NCBI GenBank assembly: GCA_018061755.1
Contig: JAGOTP010000013.1
Span: forward strand, 1-33,211
Source of the DNA: Patescibacteria group bacterium
Lineage (GTDB): Bacteria; Patescibacteriota; Patescibacteriia; 2-12-FULL-60-25
Reading direction: 5' to 3'
DNA length: 33,211 nt
In this document: positions 22,494 to 32,318 of the stretch, in pieces
Position numbering within the stretch: the stretch's first letter is position 1
Layout: each line of letters begins with the position of its first letter
Program-made: the position numbers and the translations under genes
The notes under the pieces: model-generated
Told to the model about the DNA's origin: nothing
Seen by the model: the letters and a program-made list of their open reading frames with translations, nothing else
The model's database searches: none

Positions 22494-25400
22494 AGAGCAG
22501 GGTCAGCTTGAGCGGGACTTCGACACCAACCGCCCGAAGACGCGCCATGACTTGGCGAAGACTGGTTCTGTCGTTCTGTTCCAAAAGGCCGGCCAGAGAT
22601 GTCCAAAAATCCTCGTCTTGCTTAGAGGCGGCAAGATCGTGAGCAAAATAGGTACGTAAATGACGAATACGATCTTCTGTCGACTCTCCGTCTTGCGTCA
22701 AACCCAAGACCAAAGCCTGATCTTTTGCATCTAATTCAAGATAATAAGAGCGATCGATCATAGCGACCGAGTCCTGACCGCCTCGCTGAAACAAAAGATA
22801 GTTTCCCGGATGAACGTCCGAATGCATGACCCCATCGACCAACTGATGCGCGAACTTTTTTGCTATCACAGCCATGGCTTGAGGCAAATCTTCTTGACCA
22901 GGATCAGCGAATCGTCGATTCACTGTCACGCCATCGACCACTTGCTCTTCAAGTTTTATATGCTTATTGGCCTTGGCACCTCCTGGAACGACAAACGATT
23001 CCGGAATAGACAGGCTGTAGCGGACACCGGGAATACGGAAGCCGTCATGTGTCTCTCTGAAGGCAGGGTCGAGTTCGGCGTAGCGCGTATCGTTCACGTC
23101 TGCCTGAATCCAAGCCGAAATATCCTGCAAAGCCAGCTTAGCTGGGAGATAACGATCGGGATTCCGCTCGACTAAAGCGTCGGCCACTTTTTCCAGTGAC
23201 CTTTCGATCGTCGTCGAAACGAATTCAGCGTTGGGAGCGAGTACCTTCAAGGCGACACGAATTGGGTCAGGACGAGACGGGTGCAGTACGTCGGCATCAT
23301 ACGCAGACATCAAGGAACCACCACCCAGGCGACGACCAAAGCGCACGATTTGTAAGCCAGGCGCTCGCTTGCGGGCTGTTTGTTCAGCGGTGAGTTTTGA
23401 CTGACCACGAACATTGTCGTTGGCATTTAAAAAGGCTTCTTCCAATTCAGGCGGCAAGTCTTCGACATACTGACCCAAGACTTGAAGTAAACGGACTCCA
23501 TCCGCGCCTAAAGATTCGGCGATACGCACGATCATCGTCTCCAATCTAGGGAGTGCAGCGGTCACTTGATCGGGCTTCTTGTCATACGATATACCGAGCG
23601 TGCGCAAATGGCGACGATAAGCGTGATCAGATGGGGCAAAAAACTCATCATCTTTACGCGAGGTAGCTCCTTGCATGACCATGACTGTAGCCAGTGTCTT
23701 TTTGACGGTATATTTATTTGTATATAGTGGAGAGAGGATATCTTCCCAAGCAGTTGGCGTCGACGGCGTGCGCAGGATGCGTTCCTGTAAGAAAGGGGCG
23801 ATTGCAAAAAACAACACATCCGTTTCCACTACTTCGGCTACTACGTCGAGGACTTCTTTTACGGTCTCTAGAAGCTCCGGTGGCGAGTGACGTGCATCAA
23901 CGGCAGAATCCAAAAGATAGGCAAACAGGCGTTTGCGGTCAGCCTTCGTATGCAAAAGACCTTGCTCACCAATCAAGAGTTTGCGCACGAGCCCATGACG
24001 CACTAGATCATCCGCATGCTCAAGAGATCCAAGAAAAGCATCTGTTTGCAAAACAGCGACTTCATCTTGTCGATCAGGTTTCTGATTGAATACTTCATCG
24101 CGCAAGACCTGAAAGATATCTGTTTTTAGCTCTTTATCCGAAATGTTATAGCTATATAACATCTTGAGTAAACCAAGCGAATCTTTCCGTTTTTCAAGTC
24201 GCTCGAGCAAGGCATAGATGCCCACAGACTCTGATGACAGATCCTGCTCTAAGCGACGAACTAAGATATTTCGTACGGCCGCAATCTGGTCCGGCTGGTC
24301 TACTCGCTCGTCCAAGAAACGGGAGCGAAGATCTGGTAAGGCAACTGGACGGACATGTGGATTTTGGTAGAGCAGATCAATCCCCTCCTGTACCGTGGCT
24401 CCAGGGCGATCCAATTCAAGCCTGACAAGCTGCTCCACAACCCGTGCTCGTAGCAACGGATCCTTCATACGACTCGTCAAACTCAACAAAATGGCACGAT
24501 CTTCTGACCTGGTCAGATCGGTCACACATTCCTCGATAATTGTACCTACAAACTGATCATGCTCACTATCTAACGCTCCGAAGGCGATGAGATTTCCTAC
24601 CGGCAGGAATGATCGACGACGGAATACCAACTCATCCAGTCTGCGTAGTTGATCCAAAACCTCTTTCTGTTTTGAAGGGAGCGGAATAGTTCCTACAGCA
24701 TTCGCCAAAGCGTCTTGGGCGCATTTGAGAAAATTTAGAACCGGATCATGCTCTATTCGTTTTTCAAGAATACTGTCCTGTTTCACTTCGTTTCTCTGTT
24801 GAGCATCGGTGTCAGACACAACTTCAAAGAGCTTCAAAGCGGCTGTATATGACACGGGGCTATCCTTCACCAACGCATCGAGGAACCTTGTGTCTGTGAG
24901 TATTCTTGAAACAACGCTGCCGGGAGCCTGGAGCGAACAACGCACTAGCTCAAACTTGGCCTCTTCACGATCTGCTGGGAGCCAAGCAACTTGATCTCCA
25001 GCATTCAAGAGATAGGTAAAAGCCAGAACGTAGATCTTTGTGAAATCCGCTGGTAGGTCAATTCGTACTTGAGGCTCAGACGCCCTAAGCTCATCCTGAA
25101 GCCTATTCAAGGCTTCGCAAAACTGACTGAAGGCATCAGGTGTCTGAAAAACCGTTTTAAATGATAGCTCATCAAGTAGCATGTCATAGAATACGCGGTT
25201 TGTCCTCTCTTCCGGATTAGTTGGATGAGAGCATGCAACCTTGAATACATGCTTCGTCCAATCTGATCTTTCGGCGATGTCAGACAAGTCTCTGCTACGA
25301 AGGAAAAGTGTATCGTGAATTGTTTCAGCGGAAACGGATGAATTGCCAACTGTACCGTCGGGGAGAGTAAATACACGCGAAGACTCATGAGCAAAAATGG

Positions 25401-27084
25401 CCGAGTCTGCGAAATATCCGAACAGCGGAACTGGCGCACCTCTCAAGATAGGGTGCGTAGATTGATAGAGCAGAGCACACAACGCGTCTTCCAAATTACC
25501 ACCCAATATTGCGCCCATCTCACTTGCTTGATCTGCAGTAAACTCTTCTTTGAAAGCTCCCTTTTTATAGTAATGCTGCCGCTGAATGGCATGATGAATT
25601 CGTGCAGGCTGTGGCGGGAGTCCACTTGAACGCAACAAGTCTTGTAAACGCAAAACTGCTCGAACCACAGGAACAGCCGTATCTTTTGTCTTAATATTTA
25701 CCAATAATTCATCCAAAATGGTATCCGAAACAACAAAGCCAGCGGCTCCAGTCAAGGAATGTTCACGCATGAGCACTCCCGCTTGCTCAAGGAAAGGCGT
25801 TGAACCAGCAAGATATTGATCGACATCGAATGCTCCATTCTCTTCATAGAGACTGGCTTCATTCGCCGTGCGGAGAACTGCTCCGATAAAGTTAGACACA
25901 CCCATTCCATTCGGCAAACAAACGCCTAATCCTTCAAACGTTTCCGGCACAAGAATCTGTCGCACCTCTTCCAGCTCAGCCTCCGTTTCAACACTCGCTA
26001 ACCCATCAAGAACCGCTTGGAAAGGGCCATCTTCTATCTCAACCTCTCTGACTTCTGCTATTGATTCCAGTAAGACACGGAGCAGAACATCTTGTTGAAG
26101 CTTGCTCAGGTCGGGCGATCTTTCCTCAACCCTCTGTCTGAGCAACTCAATACCTACTTCATACCCTTCACCTACCACTGGGACGATCTGTTCCTCAACA
26201 GGTTCCGACAACTCTTTTTTCTCCTCTTCTTCTTTTTGACGATCTATTGGCAGACCGTTTACGGCAACACGATCGTCTTTTCGCCACTTACGTAAACAAA
26301 CCAAGAGCTCAAGCGTCGTTTTGTCGGCGAGCAATCGTTCAGCCTCTTCCCGTTCGCAATCACCTGAATCTGGAAACCGGGGAGGAAGCTCGGCTGCAGC
26401 AAAAGCTCGTGTTTCAGCACTCAGTGGCGTCCTCGTTTCAAAATCAGATTCGAAATCATAGGCCTGAGTAGCCAGTCCGGCATTCACGATACGCTCGATT
26501 TCCTTGCCATGCACAACACCAGATTCAGTCTGTCCAGATTGGATACGCCAAGCCTCGAACTTCTGCATGAGCGTACGCAAAGCCGCCGGATGAGTTCCCG
26601 CTTCATCACCTTCGATAATTCCGCCGATATCCGCTTCCCACTCACCAAAGCGTTTTTTTCCAAATAACTCCAATGTTTTCCCCATCGTCTTCTGACCTGT
26701 ACGCAATTCTTCTTGGAGAAGCGTAAATTCTTGGATGTGTCGCCGACGATGGTGAGCAAGCTCATGAGCCAGCACCACTCGCAACTCCTGGGTATCTACA
26801 AGACGCAACAGACCACGATTCACGACAATCGTTCCATTTGGCAAGACAAAGGCATTTGGACTATCTGCATCAAGACTGATCCTGACCTGCGTTTCGTGAG
26901 ATCCTGGAAGAGCGGTTAAGAGGTTTTGAGCTTCTTGTGTAACAGGATGATGGTCGGGCAACAGGCCGAACTCGGCGGCATACAACGCCTCTGCCGCACG
27001 GGCTTGGCGGATAAGATCCGGACGAAAAGGCGGGCGCTCTCGAGGCGCTTTCCGTTCTACAGACACTGGTTGTTCAACGGACAT
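22375..27084 (-). CDS. M48 metalloprotease fused to ABC1/UbiB-like kinase
   Basis: The 1569-residue protein joins three parts. Residues about 20-180 are an M48 zinc peptidase: AHELAHHRRRH gives HExxH (His107, Glu108, His111), and GEWEADIGG gives the third ligand Glu148. Residues about 290-1240 are long helical segments that look like a HEAT/ARM-type scaffold. From about 1245 comes an ABC1/UbiB-type kinase: glycine loop LGGGSLMSAYDAD, Lys1280 in VALKVL, catalytic Asp1423 and Asn1428 in HSDVHPGNYLL, and a metal-binding MID with Asp1444. There is no signal peptide or TM helix, so it is likely cytosolic, unlike most M48 proteases. An extended -10 (27100-27108) lies 15 bases before the ATG. The 3' end overlaps the PAP2_C gene by 119 bases. 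The ABC1 KxGQ signature was not found. Confidence 0.88.
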   Translation of the reverse strand: MSVEQPVSVERKAPRERPPFRPDLIRQARAAEALYAAEFGLLPDHHPVTQEAQNLLTALPGSHETQVRISLDADSPNAFVLPNGTIVVNRGLLRLVDTQELRVVLAHELAHHRRRHIQEFTLLQEELRTGQKTMGKTLELFGKKRFGEWEADIGGIIEGDEAGTHPAALRTLMQKFEAWRIQSGQTESGVVHGKEIERIVNAGLATQAYDFESDFETRTPLSAETRAFAAAELPPRFPDSGDCEREEAERLLADKTTLELLVCLRKWRKDDRVAVNGLPIDRQKEEEEKKELSEPVEEQIVPVVGEGYEVGIELLRQRVEERSPDLSKLQQDVLLRVLLESIAEVREVEIEDGPFQAVLDGLASVETEAELEEVRQILVPETFEGLGVCLPNGMGVSNFIGAVLRTANEASLYEENGAFDVDQYLAGSTPFLEQAGVLMREHSLTGAAGFVVSDTILDELLVNIKTKDTAVPVVRAVLRLQDLLRSSGLPPQPARIHHAIQRQHYYKKGAFKEEFTADQASEMGAILGGNLEDALCALLYQSTHPILRGAPVPLFGYFADSAIFAHESSRVFTLPDGTVGNSSVSAETIHDTLFLRSRDLSDIAERSDWTKHVFKVACSHPTNPEERTNRVFYDMLLDELSFKTVFQTPDAFSQFCEALNRLQDELRASEPQVRIDLPADFTKIYVLAFTYLLNAGDQVAWLPADREEAKFELVRCSLQAPGSVVSRILTDTRFLDALVKDSPVSYTAALKLFEVVSDTDAQQRNEVKQDSILEKRIEHDPVLNFLKCAQDALANAVGTIPLPSKQKEVLDQLRRLDELVFRRRSFLPVGNLIAFGALDSEHDQFVGTIIEECVTDLTRSEDRAILLSLTSRMKDPLLRARVVEQLVRLELDRPGATVQEGIDLLYQNPHVRPVALPDLRSRFLDERVDQPDQIAAVRNILVRRLEQDLSSESVGIYALLERLEKRKDSLGLLKMLYSYNISDKELKTDIFQVLRDEVFNQKPDRQDEVAVLQTDAFLGSLEHADDLVRHGLVRKLLIGEQGLLHTKADRKRLFAYLLDSAVDARHSPPELLETVKEVLDVVAEVVETDVLFFAIAPFLQERILRTPSTPTAWEDILSPLYTNKYTVKKTLATVMVMQGATSRKDDEFFAPSDHAYRRHLRTLGISYDKKPDQVTAALPRLETMIVRIAESLGADGVRLLQVLGQYVEDLPPELEEAFLNANDNVRGQSKLTAEQTARKRAPGLQIVRFGRRLGGGSLMSAYDADVLHPSRPDPIRVALKVLAPNAEFVSTTIERSLEKVADALVERNPDRYLPAKLALQDISAWIQADVNDTRYAELDPAFRETHDGFRIPGVRYSLSIPESFVVPGGAKANKHIKLEEQVVDGVTVNRRFADPGQEDLPQAMAVIAKKFAHQLVDGVMHSDVHPGNYLLFQRGGQDSVAMIDRSYYLELDAKDQALVLGLTQDGESTEDRIRHLRTYFAHDLAASKQDEDFWTSLAGLLEQNDRTSLRQVMARLRAVGVEVPLKLTLLFKNVMSVDRMSRRAGHASFRAALAYLPPAEPSGTSDDPS

Positions 27085-27099
27085 AGCAAAGACGAGAAA

Positions 27100-27108
27100 A
27101 GTATAACA
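27100..27108 (-). promoter_or_regulatory. Extended -10 promoter TGTTATACT
   Basis: On the - strand TGTTATACT lies 15 bases before the ATG at 27084, placing the transcript start about eight bases before the codon. There is no Shine-Dalgarno sequence. It follows the terminator at 27131-27162, so the gene has its own promoter. Confidence 0.5.
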
Positions 27109-27130
27109 AACGATCAGCCATTTTGGATAC

Positions 27131-27162
27131 GAAACAGCTCACCAAGTTTGGTGAGCTGTTTC
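27131..27162 (-). terminator. Terminator of the large surface protein gene
   Basis: A 13-bp perfect stem (27131-27143 with 27150-27162) has a 6-base loop that can close further. It lies 27 bases past the stop at 27189. The arms are symmetric, so it can work on both strands. Confidence 0.8.
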
Positions 27163-27188
27163 TGGCTCGAGAGCGACGGCGCCCACGA

Positions 27189-30100
27189 TTAAGGCAACAA
27201 GTAGCCCATCACGCGTACGACTGACCACTGGAATGGAGTTTGTGGAGTCGTGCGGAAGACGCGACGGAAATCGGTAATACCTTGTCGTTCATCTGCGAGA
27301 TTACGTGGGAAGCGTAGGCGATACATGAGTGTATTCCAGGCCAAATTCTCGGTTTGATTTTGGAAGTTAGGAGCATGACCAAACAGGGTGCGGAAGGTGA
27401 CCAGAGCGCGAGGAACCATAGATCGTTCGTAGGCCAGACTGCGGGTGCGAGGAATTTCACCGCGGGCAATACGCTCCAAGTCATCAACCGGGATGTCTGT
27501 TCGACGCATCGTTTCCTGAGCATCGCGTAGGACAGCGGCACGTTCACCAGCGCCCAAGGCACGAGAGGTTGGATCCGTTCCCTGTTCCAGGAAGTTTTCC
27601 AAGCGTTCGGCTTGTGTCAGCGTTGAAACGGGCGAAGAAGTCGCTGGATCAGCTACAACCGTAGTTGGATTCGTAATAGGTGTGCTCACGGGGTTGGTCG
27701 TAACAGGCGTAGTTGGCGCATTGAAGAAGACTTGGATGCCGCCACCTCCCCCACCGCCACCAACAGCTCCACCGCCTCCGCCAGTGGTAACGGTTGTCGC
27801 GCAGGCAGTCGTCGTGACTGTACTCGCCGAAGAAGTAGCCGCCTCCGTTCCGGACAGGTTACGAGCAACAGCGACAAACGCGTAGCTCGTTCCACAATTT
27901 AGGTTGGAGACTGTTGGCGTGGCCCAAGTGGAGGACGTTTGCCAAACGGATGTCGTGGTAGCAACCCCAGCAGCATCAAGATAGGCACTCAAGGTTGAGC
28001 TGTAGATGGCGTACTGAACTGACGTGGCATTCCCATTCGTGTCAAGCGTGACAGACAACGAAGTACGAGACAAAGCCGACAAACTTGGTGCGCCCGCGGC
28101 GGCGGCTGGCAAGACGAATTGAGATGAAGTGGCGTAGTAAGACGTGCCATTGAGGTTCACAGCCGCTACACGGAATTCGTAGGTTTCACCTGGGGTGAGA
28201 CTGGTAATAGCCGTGGACGTTGCCTCCGTCACGCTCGACACTGTTCCGGGATAAGTCTGACCAGTAAGTGGTCGGCGATAGTCGACTGAGAATGATTCTT
28301 CGTCATCAGAGTTATCCGTCCAGAGGAAGGTGGCGCCCGTCGTAGTCAGGCTGGTACTAGTAGCAGCCGAAGGAGCTGTTGACGTCCCAGAGCTCAACAA
28401 GACCAACGTGACGAGTTGATTGCGGGAAGACAAGCTCACAGATGTAGAAGAAGCACTCCGATTGGTCGCAACAGCTGCGAACGAATAAGGATTGTAACCT
28501 CCGTTCGTCAACGCTGAACTGACGGAGGTAATCGTGTGTGCCGGCAAGCTCAGATAAGAAGTGTACCCACTGTCATCGGTCGTACCAAGCGCCGTCTCAT
28601 TTGGAATAAGACTGGTAGATGTGGCTGAAGCTCCAGAAATACCAGAACCGCCAGAACTCCGAGTCAAGACGCGTGCTTTATACTTCACCAAGAAACCACC
28701 ACGAGGTAACTCGACCGAGCTGGAAGCACGAGTGAAGCTAACGTTATCAATGGTGTTGGTAGCACTAGCAGTAGACTGAAGATCGTAGTAGGTACTGCTT
28801 TGAATGACGCTGTCTGAAACAGTGCTACTCGCGGTTGTACCGGTAAACAGAACTCCAACCGCGTTAGCCGTCGACGTTACGCCCGAAATCGTCCAACCAG
28901 AGGCATTCGCCAAACGCACACCCGCATACAAAGGCAGATCATCATCGAGCACAGGCGGCGTTGTGACACTACCCAACAATGTCGCCCCAGCCGAAGCCAC
29001 TGCCGCACTATTATAAGTATAGACACCAGCTGATGGAGTAAATACGTCTTCGATAAAACTGTCGACCGACAGTGGAATTTCAAGGGCGCAAATTCCTGTT
29101 AACGTCATACCGCTGCTAGCATATTCATCCGGAACCAACATGGTTAGCTTTGATCCAAAGACATCAATCAAGGCAACATTGAGTGACCCCGTTCCATTAG
29201 ATGTGTAGTCCGTGATATCAAAGTTATCACTAGTAACTGGACTAAGACCACACGATGCGCTGGTTAGTAGCAGCATTGTTTCTGGATCAATATCCACGGG
29301 AACAACTGCATCATCATAGTCTGAGCCACCGAAGGAATATAACAATTTCGTCACATCATAGGTACGTGAACCACTCCCCCCACCGGTCACACGAACTTCA
29401 CTCAAGGTCGACGTACTGATATTTGAGAAACGAACGGCATCCGCACCAGAAGCGGCAGTAATAATGGTTGAATTTCCGGCACCCGTAATCGAAATACTAC
29501 TCGTGGCGTAGGTCGAGGAGACGGAAAAGCCTGTGTATGATCCAGCCGCCAAGGTTACCGTATCACCAGAACGAATAAATTGATTGATATCCCCTGTCGA
29601 AGTCGCATCAACCGTCGAATAATCGATTGTACCACTATCGTCTAAGCTGATGGTTGAACGACGAGCATCCGTTGTAGCTCCGATGTCCCGCGTTCCATCC
29701 GCGTCCAAATAGTTGCTAAAAGCAGCTGTCTGTAGATCATTCGTCTGATCTACATCAAGGACCTTCAAAAAAGGATAGGCTGTACGTGAATTCGCACCAC
29801 TCACATTCGTCGCCGACACACCAATTACTCGTTTTACGACCATATCGAACCCATAGGCACCGTTCCAATCATTGGATTGAACGAAATAGTTGCTAGAAGA
29901 TAAACTGTACTCGATGGCAGACCTGAGAGCCGTTGTCGAAGCAGCGTTGTACAATAAGTTATAGGCAGCCGTAATTTCGATCAGAATATCGGCACGGTTG
30001 GCCGTCGAAGCAACAGCCACCGGTACGCCGTTAGAGCAGTTCCCTCGCTGACGAATCGTATTATGCGAAATCGTCGTCGTAGTGTTCCAAGGACCCGTGG

Positions 30101-30968
30101 TCGAACCAGTAACCTTTATACCGTTACAGGCAGCCGTAGACGAAGGAGTATCGATAAAGTTACCACCGATGTAGTTTGTCCCGCTGGCATAACTGAACAA
30201 AGAAGCAGTCAACGAATCAGAGGTGAACTCGACTGGATAATTGATAGTATTCGTGGCGAACGTAATATTCCAACCATCCAAGGTCACCAAACGCGTCGCG
30301 CTCCCTCCTGTGGCGGAACGATTAGCAAACGTGTTACCTGAGATGACCAGCTGGCTAGAACTAGCATGTAGAGCGAATATACCCGTATTTTGACCACTCA
30401 CCATGCGACCATAGAACGTATTGTTCTGAATCGTTCCGTTCGTCGTTGTAGCATTTATGGTAAACAAGTTGATGTTTGTATTGTTTAAAACTGTGAAGTC
30501 TTGAGCACCGTAAGCGAAACTGATCGTACTAGTAACCGTGGTCGAAAAGGTGTTATCGACAATGCGGATCCCACGTGGCGGATTCTCACCCAAATCTGCG
30601 GTAAAGATCTGAACGTTACCCAAGGTACAGCCTTGAATGGTTGAGCTGGTTGAAAGGTTGATTATGTTGTTTCCAGTCGGACTCGTCTGACCAATCGTCG
30701 CTCCGCCGGTACAGGTCAGGGTCGAACTTACGCTTGGGAATGAAATGGCAAATGATTCCGCCGCAGCGCTGTAGGGACTCCCGCCGCCACCCTGAACCTG
30801 GTAGATATCTCCCTCGGCTGGAGCATCCCCCATAGCCGCCGAGATGGTCGTGTAATCACAACCTGAGGCACAAATGGTCTTGGTTGCCGCTTGAACGCCA
30901 GTTGTCGCGATCAAGGCAGCGCAACTTATGATCAAACAAAGAGCTATTTTGAGGAACGGTCGAGGCAT
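27189..30968 (-). CDS. Large secreted beta-helix/Fn3 surface protein
   Basis: The 1259-residue product begins with a signal peptide (FLKIALCLIISCAALIATTG, cleavage near VQAA at about residue 28). Residues about 45-600 hold repeated short Asn/Thr/Ser-rich turns (VQIFTAD, FTVLNNTNINLF, GTIQNNTFYG) typical of a right-handed parallel beta-helix. A fibronectin type III unit follows near residues 850-960 (TTTGATFLWTDNSDDEESF ... GETYEFRVAAVNLNGTSYY). A second, weaker one follows it. A glycine run starts at 1063, and a charged helical C-terminal domain covers about 1117-1259 (FRTLFGHAPNFQNQTENLAW ... DFRRVFRTTPQTP). I chose the ATG at 30968 because it opens the signal peptide. It is likely surface-exposed and may bind polysaccharide or host cells. 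Confidence 0.88.
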   Translation of the reverse strand: MPRPFLKIALCLIISCAALIATTGVQAATKTICASGCDYTTISAAMGDAPAEGDIYQVQGGGGSPYSAAAESFAISFPSVSSTLTCTGGATIGQTSPTGNNIINLSTSSTIQGCTLGNVQIFTADLGENPPRGIRIVDNTFSTTVTSTISFAYGAQDFTVLNNTNINLFTINATTTNGTIQNNTFYGRMVSGQNTGIFALHASSSQLVISGNTFANRSATGGSATRLVTLDGWNITFATNTINYPVEFTSDSLTASLFSYASGTNYIGGNFIDTPSSTAACNGIKVTGSTTGPWNTTTTISHNTIRQRGNCSNGVPVAVASTANRADILIEITAAYNLLYNAASTTALRSAIEYSLSSSNYFVQSNDWNGAYGFDMVVKRVIGVSATNVSGANSRTAYPFLKVLDVDQTNDLQTAAFSNYLDADGTRDIGATTDARRSTISLDDSGTIDYSTVDATSTGDINQFIRSGDTVTLAAGSYTGFSVSSTYATSSISITGAGNSTIITAASGADAVRFSNISTSTLSEVRVTGGGSGSRTYDVTKLLYSFGGSDYDDAVVPVDIDPETMLLLTSASCGLSPVTSDNFDITDYTSNGTGSLNVALIDVFGSKLTMLVPDEYASSGMTLTGICALEIPLSVDSFIEDVFTPSAGVYTYNSAAVASAGATLLGSVTTPPVLDDDLPLYAGVRLANASGWTISGVTSTANAVGVLFTGTTASSTVSDSVIQSSTYYDLQSTASATNTIDNVSFTRASSSVELPRGGFLVKYKARVLTRSSGGSGISGASATSTSLIPNETALGTTDDSGYTSYLSLPAHTITSVSSALTNGGYNPYSFAAVATNRSASSTSVSLSSRNQLVTLVLLSSGTSTAPSAATSTSLTTTGATFLWTDNSDDEESFSVDYRRPLTGQTYPGTVSSVTEATSTAITSLTPGETYEFRVAAVNLNGTSYYATSSQFVLPAAAAGAPSLSALSRTSLSVTLDTNGNATSVQYAIYSSTLSAYLDAAGVATTTSVWQTSSTWATPTVSNLNCGTSYAFVAVARNLSGTEAATSSASTVTTTACATTVTTGGGGGAVGGGGGGGGIQVFFNAPTTPVTTNPVSTPITNPTTVVADPATSSPVSTLTQAERLENFLEQGTDPTSRALGAGERAAVLRDAQETMRRTDIPVDDLERIARGEIPRTRSLAYERSMVPRALVTFRTLFGHAPNFQNQTENLAWNTLMYRLRFPRNLADERQGITDFRRVFRTTPQTPFQWSVVRVMGYLLP

Positions 30969-31004
30969 AAAGAAGCAAAGGAATAAGTATCTATATCGAG
31001 GTGA

Positions 31005-31013
31005 AGTATACCA
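31005..31013 (-). promoter_or_regulatory. Extended -10 promoter TGGTATACT
   Basis: On the - strand TGGTATACT lies 36 bases before the ATG at 30968, just past the comF stop. It gives the surface protein gene a promoter separate from the upstream comF and VirB4 genes. No Shine-Dalgarno sequence follows in the leader. Confidence 0.45.
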
Positions 31014-31027
31014 CACGTACCAAACAA

Positions 31028-31705
31028 TTAAGCACTACCCTGGCTCGCTGCAAACACCAAGCCATGCACACTCCCCGCCCCAGCTGTTTTCAGTACTTTG
31101 GCTGCTTCTTGCATGGTCGCGCCAGTGGTATAGACATCGTCGATCAAGAGAATATCCTGACCTTGAACATCGGCATTACAAGTCAGAGCTCCCTGAATAT
31201 TCCCCGCCCGTGCCTCTGCTCCACGTAAACGAGCATTGGCTTCGGTAGTACGAGTTCTTTCAAGCGCTACCTTGAGAGGAACGTCTGGAAATAAGCTCGT
31301 CTGCACCTGTTTCGCCAATTCGAAAGCATGATCGATCCCTCGGACTCGTTTTCGTTCCGGATCCATCGGCAAAGACACGAGCAAAGATGGCGCCTCCCAG
31401 AGCAATCTAGGGAATGCCACCTGGAATTTTCTTAGAAGCGCTCCACCTACCTCATCCACCAAACACAACGCTCGCTGATATTTAAGCGAGCGCAAATACT
31501 TGCCAACGACCGGATTTTGATAGACAGAAATCGCCAATAACGAATCGAGACTTCCATTTTCTGAAGGCAGTTCAACTGCCCCAATCAATGGAATATTCTC
31601 AAGACACTCCTCACACAACCAAACACCTGCCTTCCCACATTCAATACAGGCCGGTGGAAAAATACCGTCTAAAATAGCATCACACACCGCGGCTACTCCG
31701 CCCAT
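31028..31705 (-). CDS. comF: ComF family protein (phosphoribosyltransferase fold)
   Basis: The 225-residue product has an N-terminal zinc-ribbon-like pair of CxxC motifs (CIECG and CEEC) and a C-terminal PRTase domain with the PRPP-loop DILLIDDVYTTGATMQEAA. ComF is needed for DNA transformation in competent bacteria and is thought to act inside the cell on incoming single-stranded DNA. Its start overlaps the preceding gene by 13 bases, so they are translated from one transcript. The ATG at 31705 is preferred over a TTG at 31726. Confidence 0.93.
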   Translation of the reverse strand: MGGVAAVCDAILDGIFPPACIECGKAGVWLCEECLENIPLIGAVELPSENGSLDSLLAISVYQNPVVGKYLRSLKYQRALCLVDEVGGALLRKFQVAFPRLLWEAPSLLVSLPMDPERKRVRGIDHAFELAKQVQTSLFPDVPLKVALERTRTTEANARLRGAEARAGNIQGALTCNADVQGQDILLIDDVYTTGATMQEAAKVLKTAGAGSVHGLVFAASQGSA

Positions 31706-32304
31706 TGAATACGGGAGACCAACCAAGCCGTACCGACTTTTTGAAAGGTAATTTCGGCTTTCGGATAGGTCGTGACAGGCGCTGCATCCCCCGCTTCGGT
31801 CACAACTTGCGTCTCAACCTGGATCGTTACTTCTGGCTGTGTCCGAATGGGCGTTTGCGAAGTGATGCGCGAGGCCAAGCCACGAGCCGTCTGTCCCCAA
31901 ACACCAGAACGGATCGGATAGGCCTGAATGAGACGAGTGCGTTCTTGACCAAAGAACGTTCGAACACCTTGCGTCGCTTCTAATCCAGCTTCACGCAACC
32001 CAGCAAAATCATCGCTGTTCGAATAGGAACCGGCACGTGAAGCAAAGTCTTGCGCCATGCGACGTAACTTGTCCTCTAGACGTTTTGACTCAATCAACCC
32101 TGGATCCACCGGACCCGTGGTCTGTGGGGTTGGCTGAGCTGGCAGAGGTTCGGTATTCGGTGCTTGCCCTTCTGGATAGGCTGGCGGCTGGTTGACTGGA
32201 CCCGTGTCACGATTGAGCGACGGCCAGAGCAACCACAGGACAACTCCAACGATAACCAAGATTCCAAAGATGATGAGGAGGATGGCAGTAGTGCGACGTT
32301 GCAT
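31693..32304 (-). CDS. Membrane-anchored protein beside VirB4
   Basis: The 203-residue product has one N-terminal TM helix (about 8-29), a Pro/Gln-rich linker (about 32-66), a helical stretch (KRLEDKLRRMAQDFASRAGS) and a C-terminal beta-rich domain (VTIQVETQVVTEAG, AEITFQKVGTAWLVSRIQW). The linker-helix-strand layout after one TM resembles bitopic assembly proteins such as VirB8 or NTF2-like domains, but I cannot assign it. It lies 14 bases after the VirB4 stop and overlaps comF, so a shared operon is likely. Confidence 0.8.
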   Translation of the reverse strand: MQRRTTAILLIIFGILVIVGVVLWLLWPSLNRDTGPVNQPPAYPEGQAPNTEPLPAQPTPQTTGPVDPGLIESKRLEDKLRRMAQDFASRAGSYSNSDDFAGLREAGLEATQGVRTFFGQERTRLIQAYPIRSGVWGQTARGLASRITSQTPIRTQPEVTIQVETQVVTEAGDAAPVTTYPKAEITFQKVGTAWLVSRIQWAE

Positions 32305-32318
32305 AGAATAATACTATA

